A model generated the notes under the pieces. The model saw only the letters and a program-made list of their open reading frames with translations. It did no database searches and was not told where the DNA came from. Made by a program: the position numbers and the translations under genes. From Saccharopolyspora hirsuta (GTDB lineage Bacteria > Actinomycetota > Actinomycetes > Mycobacteriales > Pseudonocardiaceae), in assembly GCF_008630535.1 (NCBI RefSeq), contig NZ_VWPH01000009.1, forward strand, positions 306,181 to 370,180: a stretch of DNA of 64,000 bases, written 5' to 3'. The first letter of the stretch is position 1. Every line of letters begins with the position of its first letter. Shown piece after piece: positions 43,696 to 52,956 of this stretch.

Positions 43696-44606
43696 CGGCG
43701 CTCCTCGGTGTAGGCCAGGTAGGCGGACTCCAGGTGGTTGCCGACCGGGGCGAAGCCGGAGACCCGCACGCCGTCGGCGATCAGCTGGGCGAGCAGCTCC
43801 GCCGCGGCCTGCTCGGACTCGACCTGCACGTCGACCCCGGCGGAGTGCGCGACGTGCGCGATCCCGCGCTGCTCCAGGGCGGCGGGCAGATCACCGGCGA
43901 CCGCCCGCACCCGCCAGGCGGTGCGGTGGTCGAGCTCGTCCATCCGGTGCTGCCCGGCGGTCCGCCCGCCGTTGACGAACACGACCCGGTCGGCGATCTC
44001 GGACAGCTCGCTGAGGATGTGGCTCGACACGAGCACCGCGACGCCCTCCGCGGCCTGGGCGCGCAGCAGGTCGCGCAGCTCCACGCGGGAGCGCGGGTCG
44101 AGACCGGAGGCGGGCTCGTCGAGCAGCAGCACCGACGGCCGGTGCACCAGCGCGCGGGCCAGCGCGAGGCGCTGCTTCTGACCCCGCGACAGCACGTGCA
44201 CCGGCTGCGCGGCGAACTCCGCGAGGTGCACGAGGTCGAGCAGCTCGGCGACGCGGACCTTGGCCTCGGCGCGCGGCATCCGGTGCGCGTCGGCGAAGAA
44301 GGCCAGGTACTCGCGGGTGGTCAGCTGGTCGTAGACGCCGAAGGCGTCGGGCATCCAGCCGAGCTTCCGGCGCACCGCGAGCGGATCGGCGACCGGGTCG
44401 AGACCCGCCACCCGCAGCTCACCGGAGTCCGGTGCCAGCAGCGTGGCCAGCATCAGCAGCAACGTGGTCTTGCCCGCACCGTTCGGCCCGACGAGGGCGG
44501 TGACCTCGCCGTGGGGGACGTCGAGGTCGATCCCGCGCACGGCTTCCACCGCGCCGAACCGGCGTCGCACGTCCCTGGCGAGGACGGCATGGTCCTGCGT
44601 AGGCAT
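43692..44606 (-). CDS. ABC transporter ATP-binding protein
   Basis: A 304-aa ATPase: Walker [12 protein letters not shown], signature [15 protein letters not shown], Walker [14 protein letters not shown] and the switch His in [13 protein letters not shown]-terminal extension of about 80 residues is typical of drug or antibiotic export ATPases. Start is ATG 44606. It pairs with the overlapping permease gene. Confidence 0.92.
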   Translation of the reverse strand: MPTQDHAVLARDVRRRFGAVEAVRGIDLDVPHGEVTALVGPNGAGKTTLLLMLATLLAPDSGELRVAGLDPVADPLAVRRKLGWMPDAFGVYDQLTTREYLAFFADAHRMPRAEAKVRVAELLDLVHLAEFAAQPVHVLSRGQKQRLALARALVHRPSVLLLDEPASGLDPRSRVELRDLLRAQAAEGVAVLVSSHILSELSEIADRVVFVNGGRTAGQHRMDELDHRTAWRVRAVAGDLPAALEQRGIAHVAHSAGVDVQVESEQAAAELLAQLIADGVRVSGFAPVGNHLESAYLAYTEERR

Positions 44607-44738
44607 CGTGTGGCACTCCTGGTCGTTGATCTTGCGCCCGTAGGACGCGCCGGAGTGCGCTCGGGTTGCGCGCGATGCCGTGCACGTGGAGGAGCGGCCG
44701 GGCGGGCTACGGCGTTCCGCCGTCCGCTCGGACCGGGA

Positions 44739-45149
44739 TCAGCCCTGGCGACCGGACCGGTCGGCGGTGCCCAGCGAGTTGAGCGCGTCGATGGCGGAGG
44801 TCTTGGTCTCCTGGTCCGCCGAACCGCCGTCGGGCGCGGCCTGCAGCAGGGTGTCCGACGGCGCGGCGACCGGTTCGAGGTCCGGGCGGGTGCCGCCGCG
44901 CTGGCGCTGCGGGACCGGCATCCGCGGCTGGGACTGCGTCGGCGGGGCGGGCGGCGGAGCGGGCTGGCTCGCGCTGATGTAGAGCCCCTCCAGCACCAGC
45001 ACGATGATCCCGATCATCAGCGCGCCGATCGCCAGCCACAGGCCGGTCGGTTCGCCGCCGAACCACCAGAGCGCGCCCGCCGCGCCGCAGCCGGCACCGG
45101 CCGCGATGGCCAGCAGGTGGAACAGCAGGTGGACGGCGTAACCCCTCAC
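44739..45149 (-). CDS. Small membrane protein, unknown function
   Basis: A 136-aa protein. Two hydrophobic segments lie at about residues 5-24 and 30-56 (LWLAIGALMIGIIVLVLEGLY), followed by a Pro-, Gln- and Arg-rich cytoplasmic or extracellular tail. GTG 45149 has GGGGAGG 10 bases upstream. I do not recognise the family. Confidence 0.6.
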   Translation of the reverse strand: MRGYAVHLLFHLLAIAAGAGCGAAGALWWFGGEPTGLWLAIGALMIGIIVLVLEGLYISASQPAPPPAPPTQSQPRMPVPQRQRGGTRPDLEPVAAPSDTLLQAAPDGGSADQETKTSAIDALNSLGTADRSGRQG

Positions 45150-45527
45150 GACCCGAATACCTCCCCGTGCTCGATCGCGGTCCGTCCCGGTGCGAACTGC
45201 GCTCGTCGGAAATGGGCGGCTGGTGCCGAACACGCACCCCGCTGCTGCTCGGTTGCCCGGTGGCGGGCCAGGTCACACCGCAGAAAGCGGGTCGGACTCC
45301 CGAGAACCGATGGTAGCGCCCGATCCGCGGCGATCGCCCGATCAAGGACGCCGCATCCGATATCACCTGTTCGGGCGACCGGGCCGGTGCGCGCCCAGCG
45401 GTCCGGACCACCCCGACCTACCGTGAGTCCAAAGGGCCCTCGTCACCCGTATCGGTGCGGTGCCGGTCGGCGCGGTCGCGCCAGTCGCCGAGACGTGAGG
45501 TGGCCTGTACGCAAAAGTGGGGGGTGG
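45150..45527. other. Intergenic region, no gene seen
   Basis: About 380 bp between divergent small membrane-protein genes. It should contain both promoters; CCGATATCACC (around 45358) is the only AT-rich patch. No RNA gene or strong hairpin was recognised. Confidence 0.4.
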
Positions 45528-45533
45528 GTGCCG

Positions 45534-45833
45534 GTGATCAACTCGCTGGCCGGATTCGCGTTGGCCGCATCGATCGGGATCGGTGCGCTCCTCTGCTCAC
45601 CGATCCTGATGTCCTGGGTCGAGCACCGGATGCTCGGCCCGCGCAAGCCCGCCGGGGGCAAGCACCGCCGCCCGGCCACCAGACCGCACCTGCTGACCGT
45701 CCAGTGGCGCACCATCATCCCGATGCCGCGCCGGGTGCCCGCGGGCGGTCCGGGCGCCATGCGCAGACCCGGCCCGCGACGCTCCTTCGACCGCCCTACA
45801 CCGGTTCGACCCCGGGTGAGGCAACACAGCTGA
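45534..45833 (+). CDS. Small membrane-anchored basic protein
   Basis: A 99-aa frame beginning VINSLAGFALAASIGIGALL with one N-terminal membrane segment, then a strongly basic, Pro/Arg-rich tail. GTG 45534 or GTG 45528 could start it; GGGGGG lies upstream. The 3' end overlaps the convergent DUF952-cupin gene by 38 bp. Family not recognised; it could be spurious. Confidence 0.4.
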   Translation: MINSLAGFALAASIGIGALLCSPILMSWVEHRMLGPRKPAGGKHRRPATRPHLLTVQWRTIIPMPRRVPAGGPGAMRRPGPRRSFDRPTPVRPRVRQHS

Positions 45834-46542
45834 CCAGCGTCTCGACCGTCGCGGCGGCCTGCGCCTGGTACCAGGTCCCGGCCGGGACCACCAGCTGCGG
45901 CGACTGCCCGGCCCCGGCGCCAAGCACCCGCACCTCGGGCGCGGCCGCGGGCTCCGGCTCCTCACCGCCGAGCAGCAGGGTCAGCGGACCGCCGCGGTGC
46001 CAGAGCCAGAGCACGTCGGAGTCCACCGAGCGCCAGTTCGACCGCTGGGCGGGCGGGAGCAGGAAGTAGGCGGCCGTGGCCGCCGGTCGCGAACCGCCCC
46101 GCGAACTGGTCCAGGTGCGCCGGAACCAGCCGCCCGACGGGTGCGGCAGCAGGTCGAACTCCTCGGCGGTGCGGTTGCGCGTCTCCAGCGAGACGAAGTC
46201 GCCCGCCGCGTCGCGCCGTGCGTAGCGGACCCCGATCACCGCGCCGCGCTCCAGCGGGCCGTAGACGTGCGGGAACAGCTGGTCGGCGGGGATGCCGTCC
46301 GGCGGCGCGGGATCGGCGGCCTCCCAGCGGACTGGGGCGGAGAGCTTGGCCGGGTCGAGCTCCAGCGCGATCATCGGCTCGGTCGCCGGGCGGAACAGCG
46401 TGTTGGCGACGGCGAGGGCGGTGCGCACGTCCGGCGAGCAGTGCACGAATCCGTCCGTCTGGAGGCTGGCGGCGCGGATCGGCGAGCAGCGGTCGGCGTG
46501 GAAGGTGCTCAGCGGCAGCAGGTGCAGCAGCGTCGAAGTCAC
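45796..46542 (-). CDS. DUF952-cupin (DUF985) fusion protein
   Basis: A 248-aa fusion. Residues 1-105 are a DUF952 domain (SLQTDGFVHCSPDVRTALAV, QLFPHVYGPLERGAV). Residues about 115-248 are a cupin_5/DUF985 domain (LLPHPSGGWFRRTW, ATAAYFLLPPAQRSNWRSV, LWLWHRGGPLTLLL). Each usually exists alone. The cupin part has the metal-type HPSGG but Asn-Trp where HRV is common (SNWRSV), so metal binding may be altered. Function unknown. Confidence 0.85.
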   Translation of the reverse strand: MTSTLLHLLPLSTFHADRCSPIRAASLQTDGFVHCSPDVRTALAVANTLFRPATEPMIALELDPAKLSAPVRWEAADPAPPDGIPADQLFPHVYGPLERGAVIGVRYARRDAAGDFVSLETRNRTAEEFDLLPHPSGGWFRRTWTSSRGGSRPAATAAYFLLPPAQRSNWRSVDSDVLWLWHRGGPLTLLLGGEEPEPAAAPEVRVLGAGAGQSPQLVVPAGTWYQAQAAATVETLVSCVASPGVEPV

Positions 46543-46599
46543 CCGGACAGTTTCTCGCGGCGGTGGGGGTCGGCGCGATCAGGCGCATAGGATCGCGGC

Positions 46600-47568
46600 A
46601 TGGCTCTCCGGGTTGCGGTGCTGGACGACTACCAGGGTGTTGCGCGCGACTACGCGGATTGGGACTCGCTGCCCGCGCAGGTCGAGTTCTTCCACGAGCA
46701 CATCGCCGACCGGAACGAGCTGGTGCGCCGGTTGGCGCCCTTCGCGGTGATCGCCGCGATGCGCGAGCGCACCGCCTTCCCGCGCGAGGTGCTCGCCGCG
46801 CTGCCGAACCTGGAGCTGCTGGTGACCACCGGCATGCGCAACGCCTCGATCGACATGGCGGCGGCGCGGGAGCTGGGCATCGTCGTCTCCGGCACCGGCG
46901 GCGCGGGCGCGGACCGCTCGTGGGCGCCGACCGCCGAGCTGACCTGGGGGCTGATCTTCGCGCTGCTGCGCCGGATCCCGGAGGAGGACCGGTCGATCCG
47001 GGAGGGCGGCTGGCAGCGGGGCACCGGTCTGGAGGTCGTCGGGCGGACGCTGGGCGTGCTCGGGCTGGGCCGGTTGGGGCGGCAGGTCGCCCAGGTCGGG
47101 CGGGCGTTCGGCATGGACGTGATCGCCTGGAGCCAGAACCTCACCGACGAGGCCGCCGCGGCGGCCGGTGCGCGGCGGGTGGAGAAGGACGAGCTGTTCG
47201 CCTCCTCCGACGTGCTGACCATCCACACCGTGCTCAGCAAGCGGACCCGCGGCCTGGTCGGGGCCGCCGAGCTGGCGCTGATGCGACCGACCGCGTACCT
47301 GATCAACACCTCGCGCGGCCCGATCGTCGACGAGGCGGCGCTCCGGGCGGCGCTGCACGAAGGACGGCTGGCCGGGGCGGGCATCGACGTGTTCGCCCAG
47401 GAGCCGCTCCCGGCGGACGACCCGTGGCGCAGCACGCCGCGCACGGTGCTCACCCCGCACCTGGGCTACGTCACCGAGGACGTCTACCGCAACTTCTACA
47501 CCGACACCGTCGAGAGCATCGCCGCCCACCTGAGGGGCACGCCCGTCCGAGTGCTCAACGCCGACTGA
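46600..47568 (+). CDS. D-2-hydroxyacid dehydrogenase family protein
   Basis: A 322-aa NAD(P)-dependent dehydrogenase. NAD motif LGVLGLGRLGRQVAQVG is near residue 150; catalytic Arg is in INTSRGPIV, Glu in DVFAQEPLP and His in TPHLGYVTE. It would interconvert a 2-oxo and a D-2-hydroxy acid; the exact substrate is unclear. ATG 46600 is preceded by a GGATCGC stretch, not a strong ribosome site. Confidence 0.9.
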   Translation: MALRVAVLDDYQGVARDYADWDSLPAQVEFFHEHIADRNELVRRLAPFAVIAAMRERTAFPREVLAALPNLELLVTTGMRNASIDMAAARELGIVVSGTGGAGADRSWAPTAELTWGLIFALLRRIPEEDRSIREGGWQRGTGLEVVGRTLGVLGLGRLGRQVAQVGRAFGMDVIAWSQNLTDEAAAAAGARRVEKDELFASSDVLTIHTVLSKRTRGLVGAAELALMRPTAYLINTSRGPIVDEAALRAALHEGRLAGAGIDVFAQEPLPADDPWRSTPRTVLTPHLGYVTEDVYRNFYTDTVESIAAHLRGTPVRVLNAD

Positions 47569-47569
47569 A

Positions 47570-47617
47570 CCGCGATTTCAATGGAAATCGGACGTCCGAT
47601 TTCCATTGAAATCGCGG
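47570..47617. repeat. Perfect 48-bp palindrome
   Basis: Both 24-bp arms match perfectly (left arm CCGCGATTTCAATGGAAATC then GGAC). It lies 2 bp after the dehydrogenase stop and is the intact form of the palindrome found in part at 411-446 and at 32402-32442. It can act as a terminator without a T-run. Confidence 0.85.
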
Positions 47618-47839
47618 AGGTTCCCGGCGTGCCTCGGCGTGTCGGGACACGACGCGCCGAGGCGCACCGCGTTCGGTTGATCCGGGGCGGAGGTGCCGCT
47701 GATCGGCCGAATCGGGCACTGATACGGCTTCCGTCTCGATGGCAACTCGGTCTTGACGATCGGGGAGACGCAGATCACAGTCATACCAACCAGTCGGTCT
47801 GACCGTGATCCCCAGCCGTCCAACCGAGGGAGTCCGCCC

Positions 47840-49177
47840 ATGGCTGCCGGTGCCCCACCCGCCCCAGGAACGCCGAAGAAGCTGCTGGTCGCAGCGCTGA
47901 TCGCCAGTTCGATCGAGTGGTACGACTTCTTCATCTACGCCACGGCCGCGGCGCTGGTCTTCGGCCACCTGTTCTTCCCCGGCGCCAGCCCGCTGATCGG
48001 CGTGCTGCTGTCCTTCGCCACCTTCTGGGCCGGGTTCATCGCCCGGCCGATCGGCGGGCTGGTGTTCGGCCACCTCGGCGACAAGATCGGCCGCAAGCCC
48101 GCGGTGGTGACCTGCCTGATCATGATGGGCGCGGCGACCTTCCTGATCGGGGTGCTGCCCGGCGCCGCGACGATCGGCGTGGCCGCCCCGATCCTGCTGG
48201 TGGCGCTGCGGTTCCTGCAGGGCATCGCGGTCGGCGGTCAGTGGGGCGGGATCGTGCTGCTGCTGACCGAGAACGCCGGGGGAGGGCGCCGGGGCATGGC
48301 CGGCACCTTCGGCCAGATGGGCGTCCCGCTGGGCGTGATCCTCGGCAACGTGGTGTTCCTGGCGGTCGGCGCCCTGATGAGCCCGGAGTCGTTCCAGGAC
48401 TGGGGTTGGCGGATCCCGTTCCTGGCCAGCGCGGTGCTGGCGCCGGTGGTGCTGTTCATCCAGCTGAAGATCGAGGACACCCCGGTGTTCCGCGAGCTGC
48501 AGGAGCGCAAGGAGGAGCGGGACCAGCAGGTCGTGCGCGCCCCGCTGGTGGAGGTGCTGCGCACCCGCAAGCGGACGGTGCTGCTGGGCGCCGGTCTGCT
48601 GTTCGCCACCAACTCGATCTTCTACGTCAGCATCTCGGGCCTGCTGGACTACGGCACCCGCGAGCTGGGCATGCCGCGCCAGTCGCTGCTCGCGATCTCC
48701 CTGGTGTCCTCGCTGGTCGGCGTGTTCGTGATCTTCCTCAGCGGCGCGCTGTCGGACCGCTGGGGCCGCCGTCCGCTGATCCTGGTCGGCGCCGGTCTGC
48801 TGGCGGTGTGGGCGTTCCCGTTCTTCTGGCTGGTGGACACCGCGACGGTGCTCGGCGTGGCGGTCGCGGCCACGGTGGGCAGCATCGGGTCCAGCCTGAC
48901 CTACGGCCCGCTGGCGGCCTACCTCAGCGAGCTGTTCGAACCCCGCGTTCGCTACTCCGGCGCCTCGCTGGCCTACCAGCTGGCGGCGATCCTGGTCAGC
49001 GGCGGAACGCCGTTCATCATGACGGCCCTGCTGGCCGCCACCGGCAGCTCGGCGTCGGTCTCGGCGTACCTGCTGCTGATGGGCCTGTGCACCCTCGCAT
49101 CGGCCCTCCTACTCCGCGAAACCCGCCCGAAGCCCGCCCCGGCCCCGCACCCCCGCCGAGCCGTCGCCGAACCGTGA
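47840..49177 (+). CDS. MHS-family metabolite:H+ symporter
   Basis: A 445-aa MFS protein of the MHS group (ProP, ShiA, KgtP relatives): SSIEWYDFFIYATAAALVF in the first helix, RPIGGLVFGHLGDKIGRK as loop motif, and GGQWGGIVLLLTEN. About 12 membrane segments. ATG 47840 is chosen at the family N-terminus with GAGGGAG upstream. Members take up betaine, proline, citrate, 2-oxoglutarate or shikimate; this one cannot be assigned. Confidence 0.9.
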   Translation: MAAGAPPAPGTPKKLLVAALIASSIEWYDFFIYATAAALVFGHLFFPGASPLIGVLLSFATFWAGFIARPIGGLVFGHLGDKIGRKPAVVTCLIMMGAATFLIGVLPGAATIGVAAPILLVALRFLQGIAVGGQWGGIVLLLTENAGGGRRGMAGTFGQMGVPLGVILGNVVFLAVGALMSPESFQDWGWRIPFLASAVLAPVVLFIQLKIEDTPVFRELQERKEERDQQVVRAPLVEVLRTRKRTVLLGAGLLFATNSIFYVSISGLLDYGTRELGMPRQSLLAISLVSSLVGVFVIFLSGALSDRWGRRPLILVGAGLLAVWAFPFFWLVDTATVLGVAVAATVGSIGSSLTYGPLAAYLSELFEPRVRYSGASLAYQLAAILVSGGTPFIMTALLAATGSSASVSAYLLLMGLCTLASALLLRETRPKPAPAPHPRRAVAEP

Positions 49178-49195
49178 TGCCAGGTGGCCAGTGCG

Positions 49196-49233
49196 CGCGG
49201 GGTGCTCGCGGCGGAAGGCGCGAGCACCCCGCG
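49196..49233. terminator. Bidirectional terminator
   Basis: CGCGGGGTGCTCGCG pairs with CGCGAGCACCCCGCG, a stem of about 14 bp, between the convergent MHS and LLM genes. Confidence 0.75.
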
Positions 49234-49242
49234 GTGCGTTGA

Positions 49243-50289
49243 TCAGACGTCGGTGGCGAGCTGCTTGACCTGCTCGATGAGCTTGGCCCGGCCTGCCGAG
49301 TCACCGGCGATCGGGGTGACGTTGAGGGTGGTCACGCCCGACTCCTTCAGGGCGGCGAGCCGCTCCTTGACGTGGCTCTCCGGGCCGATCAGCGAGGTCT
49401 TCTCCAGCAGGTCGCGCGGCACCGCCGCGGCCGCCTCCTCCTTGCGCCCGCTGAGGTAGAGCTCCTGGATCTGCTCCGCCTCGGCCTCGTAGCCGTAGCG
49501 GCGGGCGAGGTTGTTGTAGAAGTTCTTGCCCTTCGCGCCCATGCCGCCGACGTAGAGCGCCACGTGCGGGCGGACGAAGTCCAGCAGGTCGTCCAGGCCC
49601 TCGCCGATGGCCAGCGGCGCTTGGGCGACCACGTCCAGCGGCGGCAGCGACGCGTCGCGCTTGGCCTTGCCCGCGGCCAGCGGCTCGCCCCAGACCTCGC
49701 CCGCCTTCTCCGGCAGGTAGAAGATCGGCTCCCACGCCTCGGCGATCTCGGCGACCAGCTCGACGTTCTTCGGGCCGATCGCGGCGATCATGATCGGGAT
49801 CCGCTCGCGTACCGGGTGGTTGATCAGCTTCAGCGGCTTGCCCAGCCCGGTGCCCTGCTCGGCGGGCAGCGGGATGCTGTAGTGCTTGCCGCTGTGCTCC
49901 ACCTTCTCCCGGCGCCACACCTGGCGGCAGATCTCCACGATCTCGCGGGTGCGGCCCAGCGGGGCGTGGTAGGGCACGCCGTGGAAGCCCTCGATGACCT
50001 GCGGTCCGGACGCGCCGATGCCCAGCGTGAAGCGGCCGTCGGAGACGTAGTCCAGGCCCGCCGCGGTCATCGCGGTCAGGGTGGGCGTGCGGGTGTAGAT
50101 CTGCAGGATGCCGGAGGCGATCTCCAGCCGTTCGGTGCGGGCGGCGATGAAGCCCATCTGGCTGACCGCGTCGAACGAGTACGCCTCCGGGACGTAGACG
50201 ATGTCCAGCCCGGCCTTCTCGTAGGTGGCCAGGTCGTCGACGGTTTCCTTGAAGCCCCCGCTGTAGTTCAGCGGCATCCCGATGCGCAT
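49243..50289 (-). CDS. LLM-class F420-dependent oxidoreductase
   Basis: A 348-aa luciferase-like enzyme. MRIGMPLNYSGGFKETV, IASGILQIYTRTPTLTAM, DGRFTLGIGASGPQVIEG and PIMIAAIGPKNVELVAEIA match actinobacterial F420-dependent members. Substrate unknown; F420 rather than FMN is inferred from subfamily. ATG 50289 with AAGGGACGG upstream. Confidence 0.9.
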   Translation of the reverse strand: MRIGMPLNYSGGFKETVDDLATYEKAGLDIVYVPEAYSFDAVSQMGFIAARTERLEIASGILQIYTRTPTLTAMTAAGLDYVSDGRFTLGIGASGPQVIEGFHGVPYHAPLGRTREIVEICRQVWRREKVEHSGKHYSIPLPAEQGTGLGKPLKLINHPVRERIPIMIAAIGPKNVELVAEIAEAWEPIFYLPEKAGEVWGEPLAAGKAKRDASLPPLDVVAQAPLAIGEGLDDLLDFVRPHVALYVGGMGAKGKNFYNNLARRYGYEAEAEQIQELYLSGRKEEAAAAVPRDLLEKTSLIGPESHVKERLAALKESGVTTLNVTPIAGDSAGRAKLIEQVKQLATDV

Positions 50290-50463
50290 CGGCCGTCCCT
50301 TCCGGTTTGCGGCAGCGGCGATGTCCAGCCGGCCACGCCGCCGAGGTTGTCCCGAGGTTACCGCTGAGTACGGGCGGCGGGAATCGGCGGGTTTGTGACC
50401 GAAATCTCAGGAAAAGGTCGTTCTGGCGGGTTTTCCGGCCGTTCGGGCCCCGACAATGGGACC

Positions 50464-50529
50464 ATGCCGTCCCCTCATCTCACCGCAGCGTCGAACCGGT
50501 CGCGCGGTGCGCGGGTGGGCCGGGCATGA
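50464..50529 (+). CDS. Possible 21-codon leader ORF of the Ppx gene
   Basis: A short frame MPSPHLTAASNRSRGARVGRA ends in ATGA overlapping the next gene's ATG. The Ppx gene lacks a ribosome site of its own, so coupling is possible. Sequence is unremarkable and may be chance. Confidence 0.25.
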   Translation: MPSPHLTAASNRSRGARVGRA

Positions 50530-51491
50530 AGCTTGCTCTGCTGGACATCGGATCCACCGCTGCGCGCCTGGAGATCGTCGACCTCGACCGGTCCCGGATG
50601 CCGCGAGCGGACTGGAGCGTGAAGGCCCGGACCCGCCTCGCCGAGCACACCTGCGCCGATGGCGTGGTCGACGAGATCGGCGTGCAGCAGGCGGTGCGAG
50701 CGGTGCAGCACTGCGTGCGCGCTGCCGCGGACCAGCGGCCGGACACCCTCGTCGCGTTCGGCACCTCGGCGGTGCGCGACGCGGCGAACGGCCTGCGGTT
50801 GCGCGAGGAGCTCAGCGAGGCCGCCGGGGTGCGCATCGGCGTGCTCAGCCCGCGCGACGAAGCCGCGGTCACCTACCACGCGGCCCGCCGCTGGCACGCG
50901 CGCCGCGGCACCCCGATGACCACTGTGGACATCGGCGGCGGCACCATCGACGTGGCCACCGGGCTGGGCCTCGAACCGGCCGAGGTGGTCTCGCTGCCCT
51001 TCGGCGCGGCCCGGCTGACCAGGCAGTACCTGCCCGACGACCCGCCGCACCCGCACCAGGTCGACGAGCTCGTGGAGGCCGTGCGCCGCACCATCCCGCG
51101 CTCGCTGCGCAGCTTCGCCGACGTGGACCTCGGGCACCCGGTGGCGCTGTCGAAGGTGCTGCGGCAGCTGGCGGTGCTCACCGAGAGCTCGCCGGGCCGG
51201 ATCGCCCGCCACCCCGACCACCTCTCGCGCGCCAAGCTGCGCCCCTGGATCCCGCGGCTGGCCGCGCTGGACCAGGCGCAGCGGGCGGCGCTGCCCGGGG
51301 TTTCGCGCAGCCGCGCCCGCCGCATCCTGGCCGGGGCGATCGTGGCGGAGCTCATCCTGCGCACCATCGGCGTGGACGAGCTGGAGATCTGCCCCTGGGG
51401 CCTGCGGGAAGGCCTGGTCTTCCGGTTCGCCGAGGCGCACGACGACACCGGTGGCGACGTCCGGGAGCTGATGACCACGCTGTTCCGCTGA
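50526..51491 (+). CDS. Ppx/GppA-family phosphatase
   Basis: A 321-aa member of the exopolyphosphatase/guanosine pentaphosphatase superfamily: LALLDIGSTAARLEIVD (phosphate 1 motif), AFGTSAVRDAANG, and VDIGGGTIDVATG (phosphate 2). The usual catalytic Glu lies in SPRDEAAVTYHAA. It may hydrolyse polyphosphate or pppGpp. ATG 50526 lacks a ribosome site and overlaps a short upstream frame. Confidence 0.88.
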   Translation: MKLALLDIGSTAARLEIVDLDRSRMPRADWSVKARTRLAEHTCADGVVDEIGVQQAVRAVQHCVRAAADQRPDTLVAFGTSAVRDAANGLRLREELSEAAGVRIGVLSPRDEAAVTYHAARRWHARRGTPMTTVDIGGGTIDVATGLGLEPAEVVSLPFGAARLTRQYLPDDPPHPHQVDELVEAVRRTIPRSLRSFADVDLGHPVALSKVLRQLAVLTESSPGRIARHPDHLSRAKLRPWIPRLAALDQAQRAALPGVSRSRARRILAGAIVAELILRTIGVDELEICPWGLREGLVFRFAEAHDDTGGDVRELMTTLFR

Positions 51492-51571
51492 CGGTCCGGC
51501 GGCGCGGGACGCCCGGGTGGCGGTAGCGTCGGGACCGGTCACGACCGAACGAACCGCAGGGGGGACCTGAC

Positions 51572-51964
51572 GTGGCAGTTCTGCTGCAGCTCCTGATCAC
51601 CATGGTGGCGGTGTGGATCACCACCGCGCTGCCCGGGATCGACCTGGCCGGGGAGGACACCACCGCCAAGGTGCTCACCCTGCTCGCGGTGTCGGTGATC
51701 TTCGGCATGGTCAACGTGGTGCTCAAGCCCATCGCGAAGACCCTGGGCTGCCTGCTCTACCTGGTGACCCTCGGGCTGTTCGGCCTGGTCGTCAACGCGC
51801 TGCTGTTCTGGCTGACCAGCTACCTGGCCGGTCAGCTGGGCCTGCCGTTCCACGTGGGCGGCTTCTGGCCGGCGTTCTGGGGCGCGCTGATCGTCACGAT
51901 CGTCAGCAGCGCCCTGGCGGGGATCATCCGCCGCGCGCAGCTCCAGGAGGACTACCGGCGCTGA
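51572..51964 (+). CDS. Phage-holin-4-like membrane protein
   Basis: A 130-aa protein with four hydrophobic segments and the family piece VSVIFGMVNVVLKPIAKTL. Despite the name these are ordinary chromosomal membrane proteins of unknown role. Start is GTG 51572 after GGGGGG. Confidence 0.85.
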   Translation: MAVLLQLLITMVAVWITTALPGIDLAGEDTTAKVLTLLAVSVIFGMVNVVLKPIAKTLGCLLYLVTLGLFGLVVNALLFWLTSYLAGQLGLPFHVGGFWPAFWGALIVTIVSSALAGIIRRAQLQEDYRR

Positions 51965-52010
51965 CGGTGGTCCACTGTGGATGGATCACTGGGTCACGAG
52001 GAGGATCAAC

Positions 52011-52730
52011 GTGGAACTGCTGCTGCTGTCCAGCTCGACCAAGCACGGCACCGGTTTTCTCGAGCACGCGATGCCCGCGGTGACCGAGCTGCTGGCCGGT
52101 CGGGACCGGTTGCTGTTCGTGCCGTTCGCCAAGCAGGACCACGACGGTTACGAGGCCACCGTGCAGGCGGCCGTCGCGCCGCACGGCATCACCGTCGAGG
52201 GCATCCACCGGGCCGCCGACCCGGTGGCCGCGGTCCGCGACGCGCAAGCGGTGTTCATCGGCGGTGGCAACACGTTCCGCCTGCTCGCCGCGCTGCACCG
52301 GCTCGGCCTGCTCACCGCGCTGCGCGAGGCGGTGCGCGGCGGCACGCCGTACATGGGCGCCAGCGCGGGCACCAACATGGCCTGCCCGAGCCTGCGCACC
52401 AGCAACGACATGCCGATCGTGCAGCCGCCGTCGTTCGAGGCGATCGGGCTGGTCCCGTTCCAGATCAACCCGCACTACCTGGACCCGGACCCGGGCAGCA
52501 CGCACATGGGGGAGACCCGGGAGCAGCGGATCGCGGAGTTCCTGGAGGACAACGACGTGCCGGTGCTGGGCGTCCGCGAGGGCTCCTGGCTGCGCGTCCG
52601 CGGCGAGCGCGCCGAGCTCGGCGGCACCACCGGCGCGCGCCTGTTCGCGCGCGGCAGCGAGCCCCGCGAGCTCGAACCCGGCGAGGACGTCACGTTCCTG
52701 CTGAGCACCGAGCCGCACTTCGACTCCTGA
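52011..52730 (+). CDS. pepE: Peptidase E (alpha-aspartyl dipeptidase)
   Basis: A 239-aa S51 peptidase. The nucleophile Ser is in GASAGTNMACPSLRTSNDM (about residues 116-134), closely matching E. coli PepE, with the His in FQINPHYLDP. It cleaves Asp-X dipeptides. GTG 52011 is chosen because GAGGAGG lies 6 bases upstream; an ATG at 51981 is less likely. Confidence 0.92.
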   Translation: MELLLLSSSTKHGTGFLEHAMPAVTELLAGRDRLLFVPFAKQDHDGYEATVQAAVAPHGITVEGIHRAADPVAAVRDAQAVFIGGGNTFRLLAALHRLGLLTALREAVRGGTPYMGASAGTNMACPSLRTSNDMPIVQPPSFEAIGLVPFQINPHYLDPDPGSTHMGETREQRIAEFLEDNDVPVLGVREGSWLRVRGERAELGGTTGARLFARGSEPRELEPGEDVTFLLSTEPHFDS

Positions 52731-52956
52731 GGCGCGTTCCGCGCTGGCCGGTTGTCGGATTCCCGCCGCCGCAGCAGGATTCGCGTAGCCGTTCGATCAC
52801 CCTGTGCTATGGTGCGGTGATCCTGCCGAGGGTTTGCAGGAGCGGGACGCCGCCGATCGGCGCCCCGCCCTGGGCCGGGTGGCCGAGTCCCCGCTGAACA
52901 GCAGCGCGGACGCCCCTGCGGGTCGCACTGGGTCGGTTCGACGGTTGCGGAGCACT

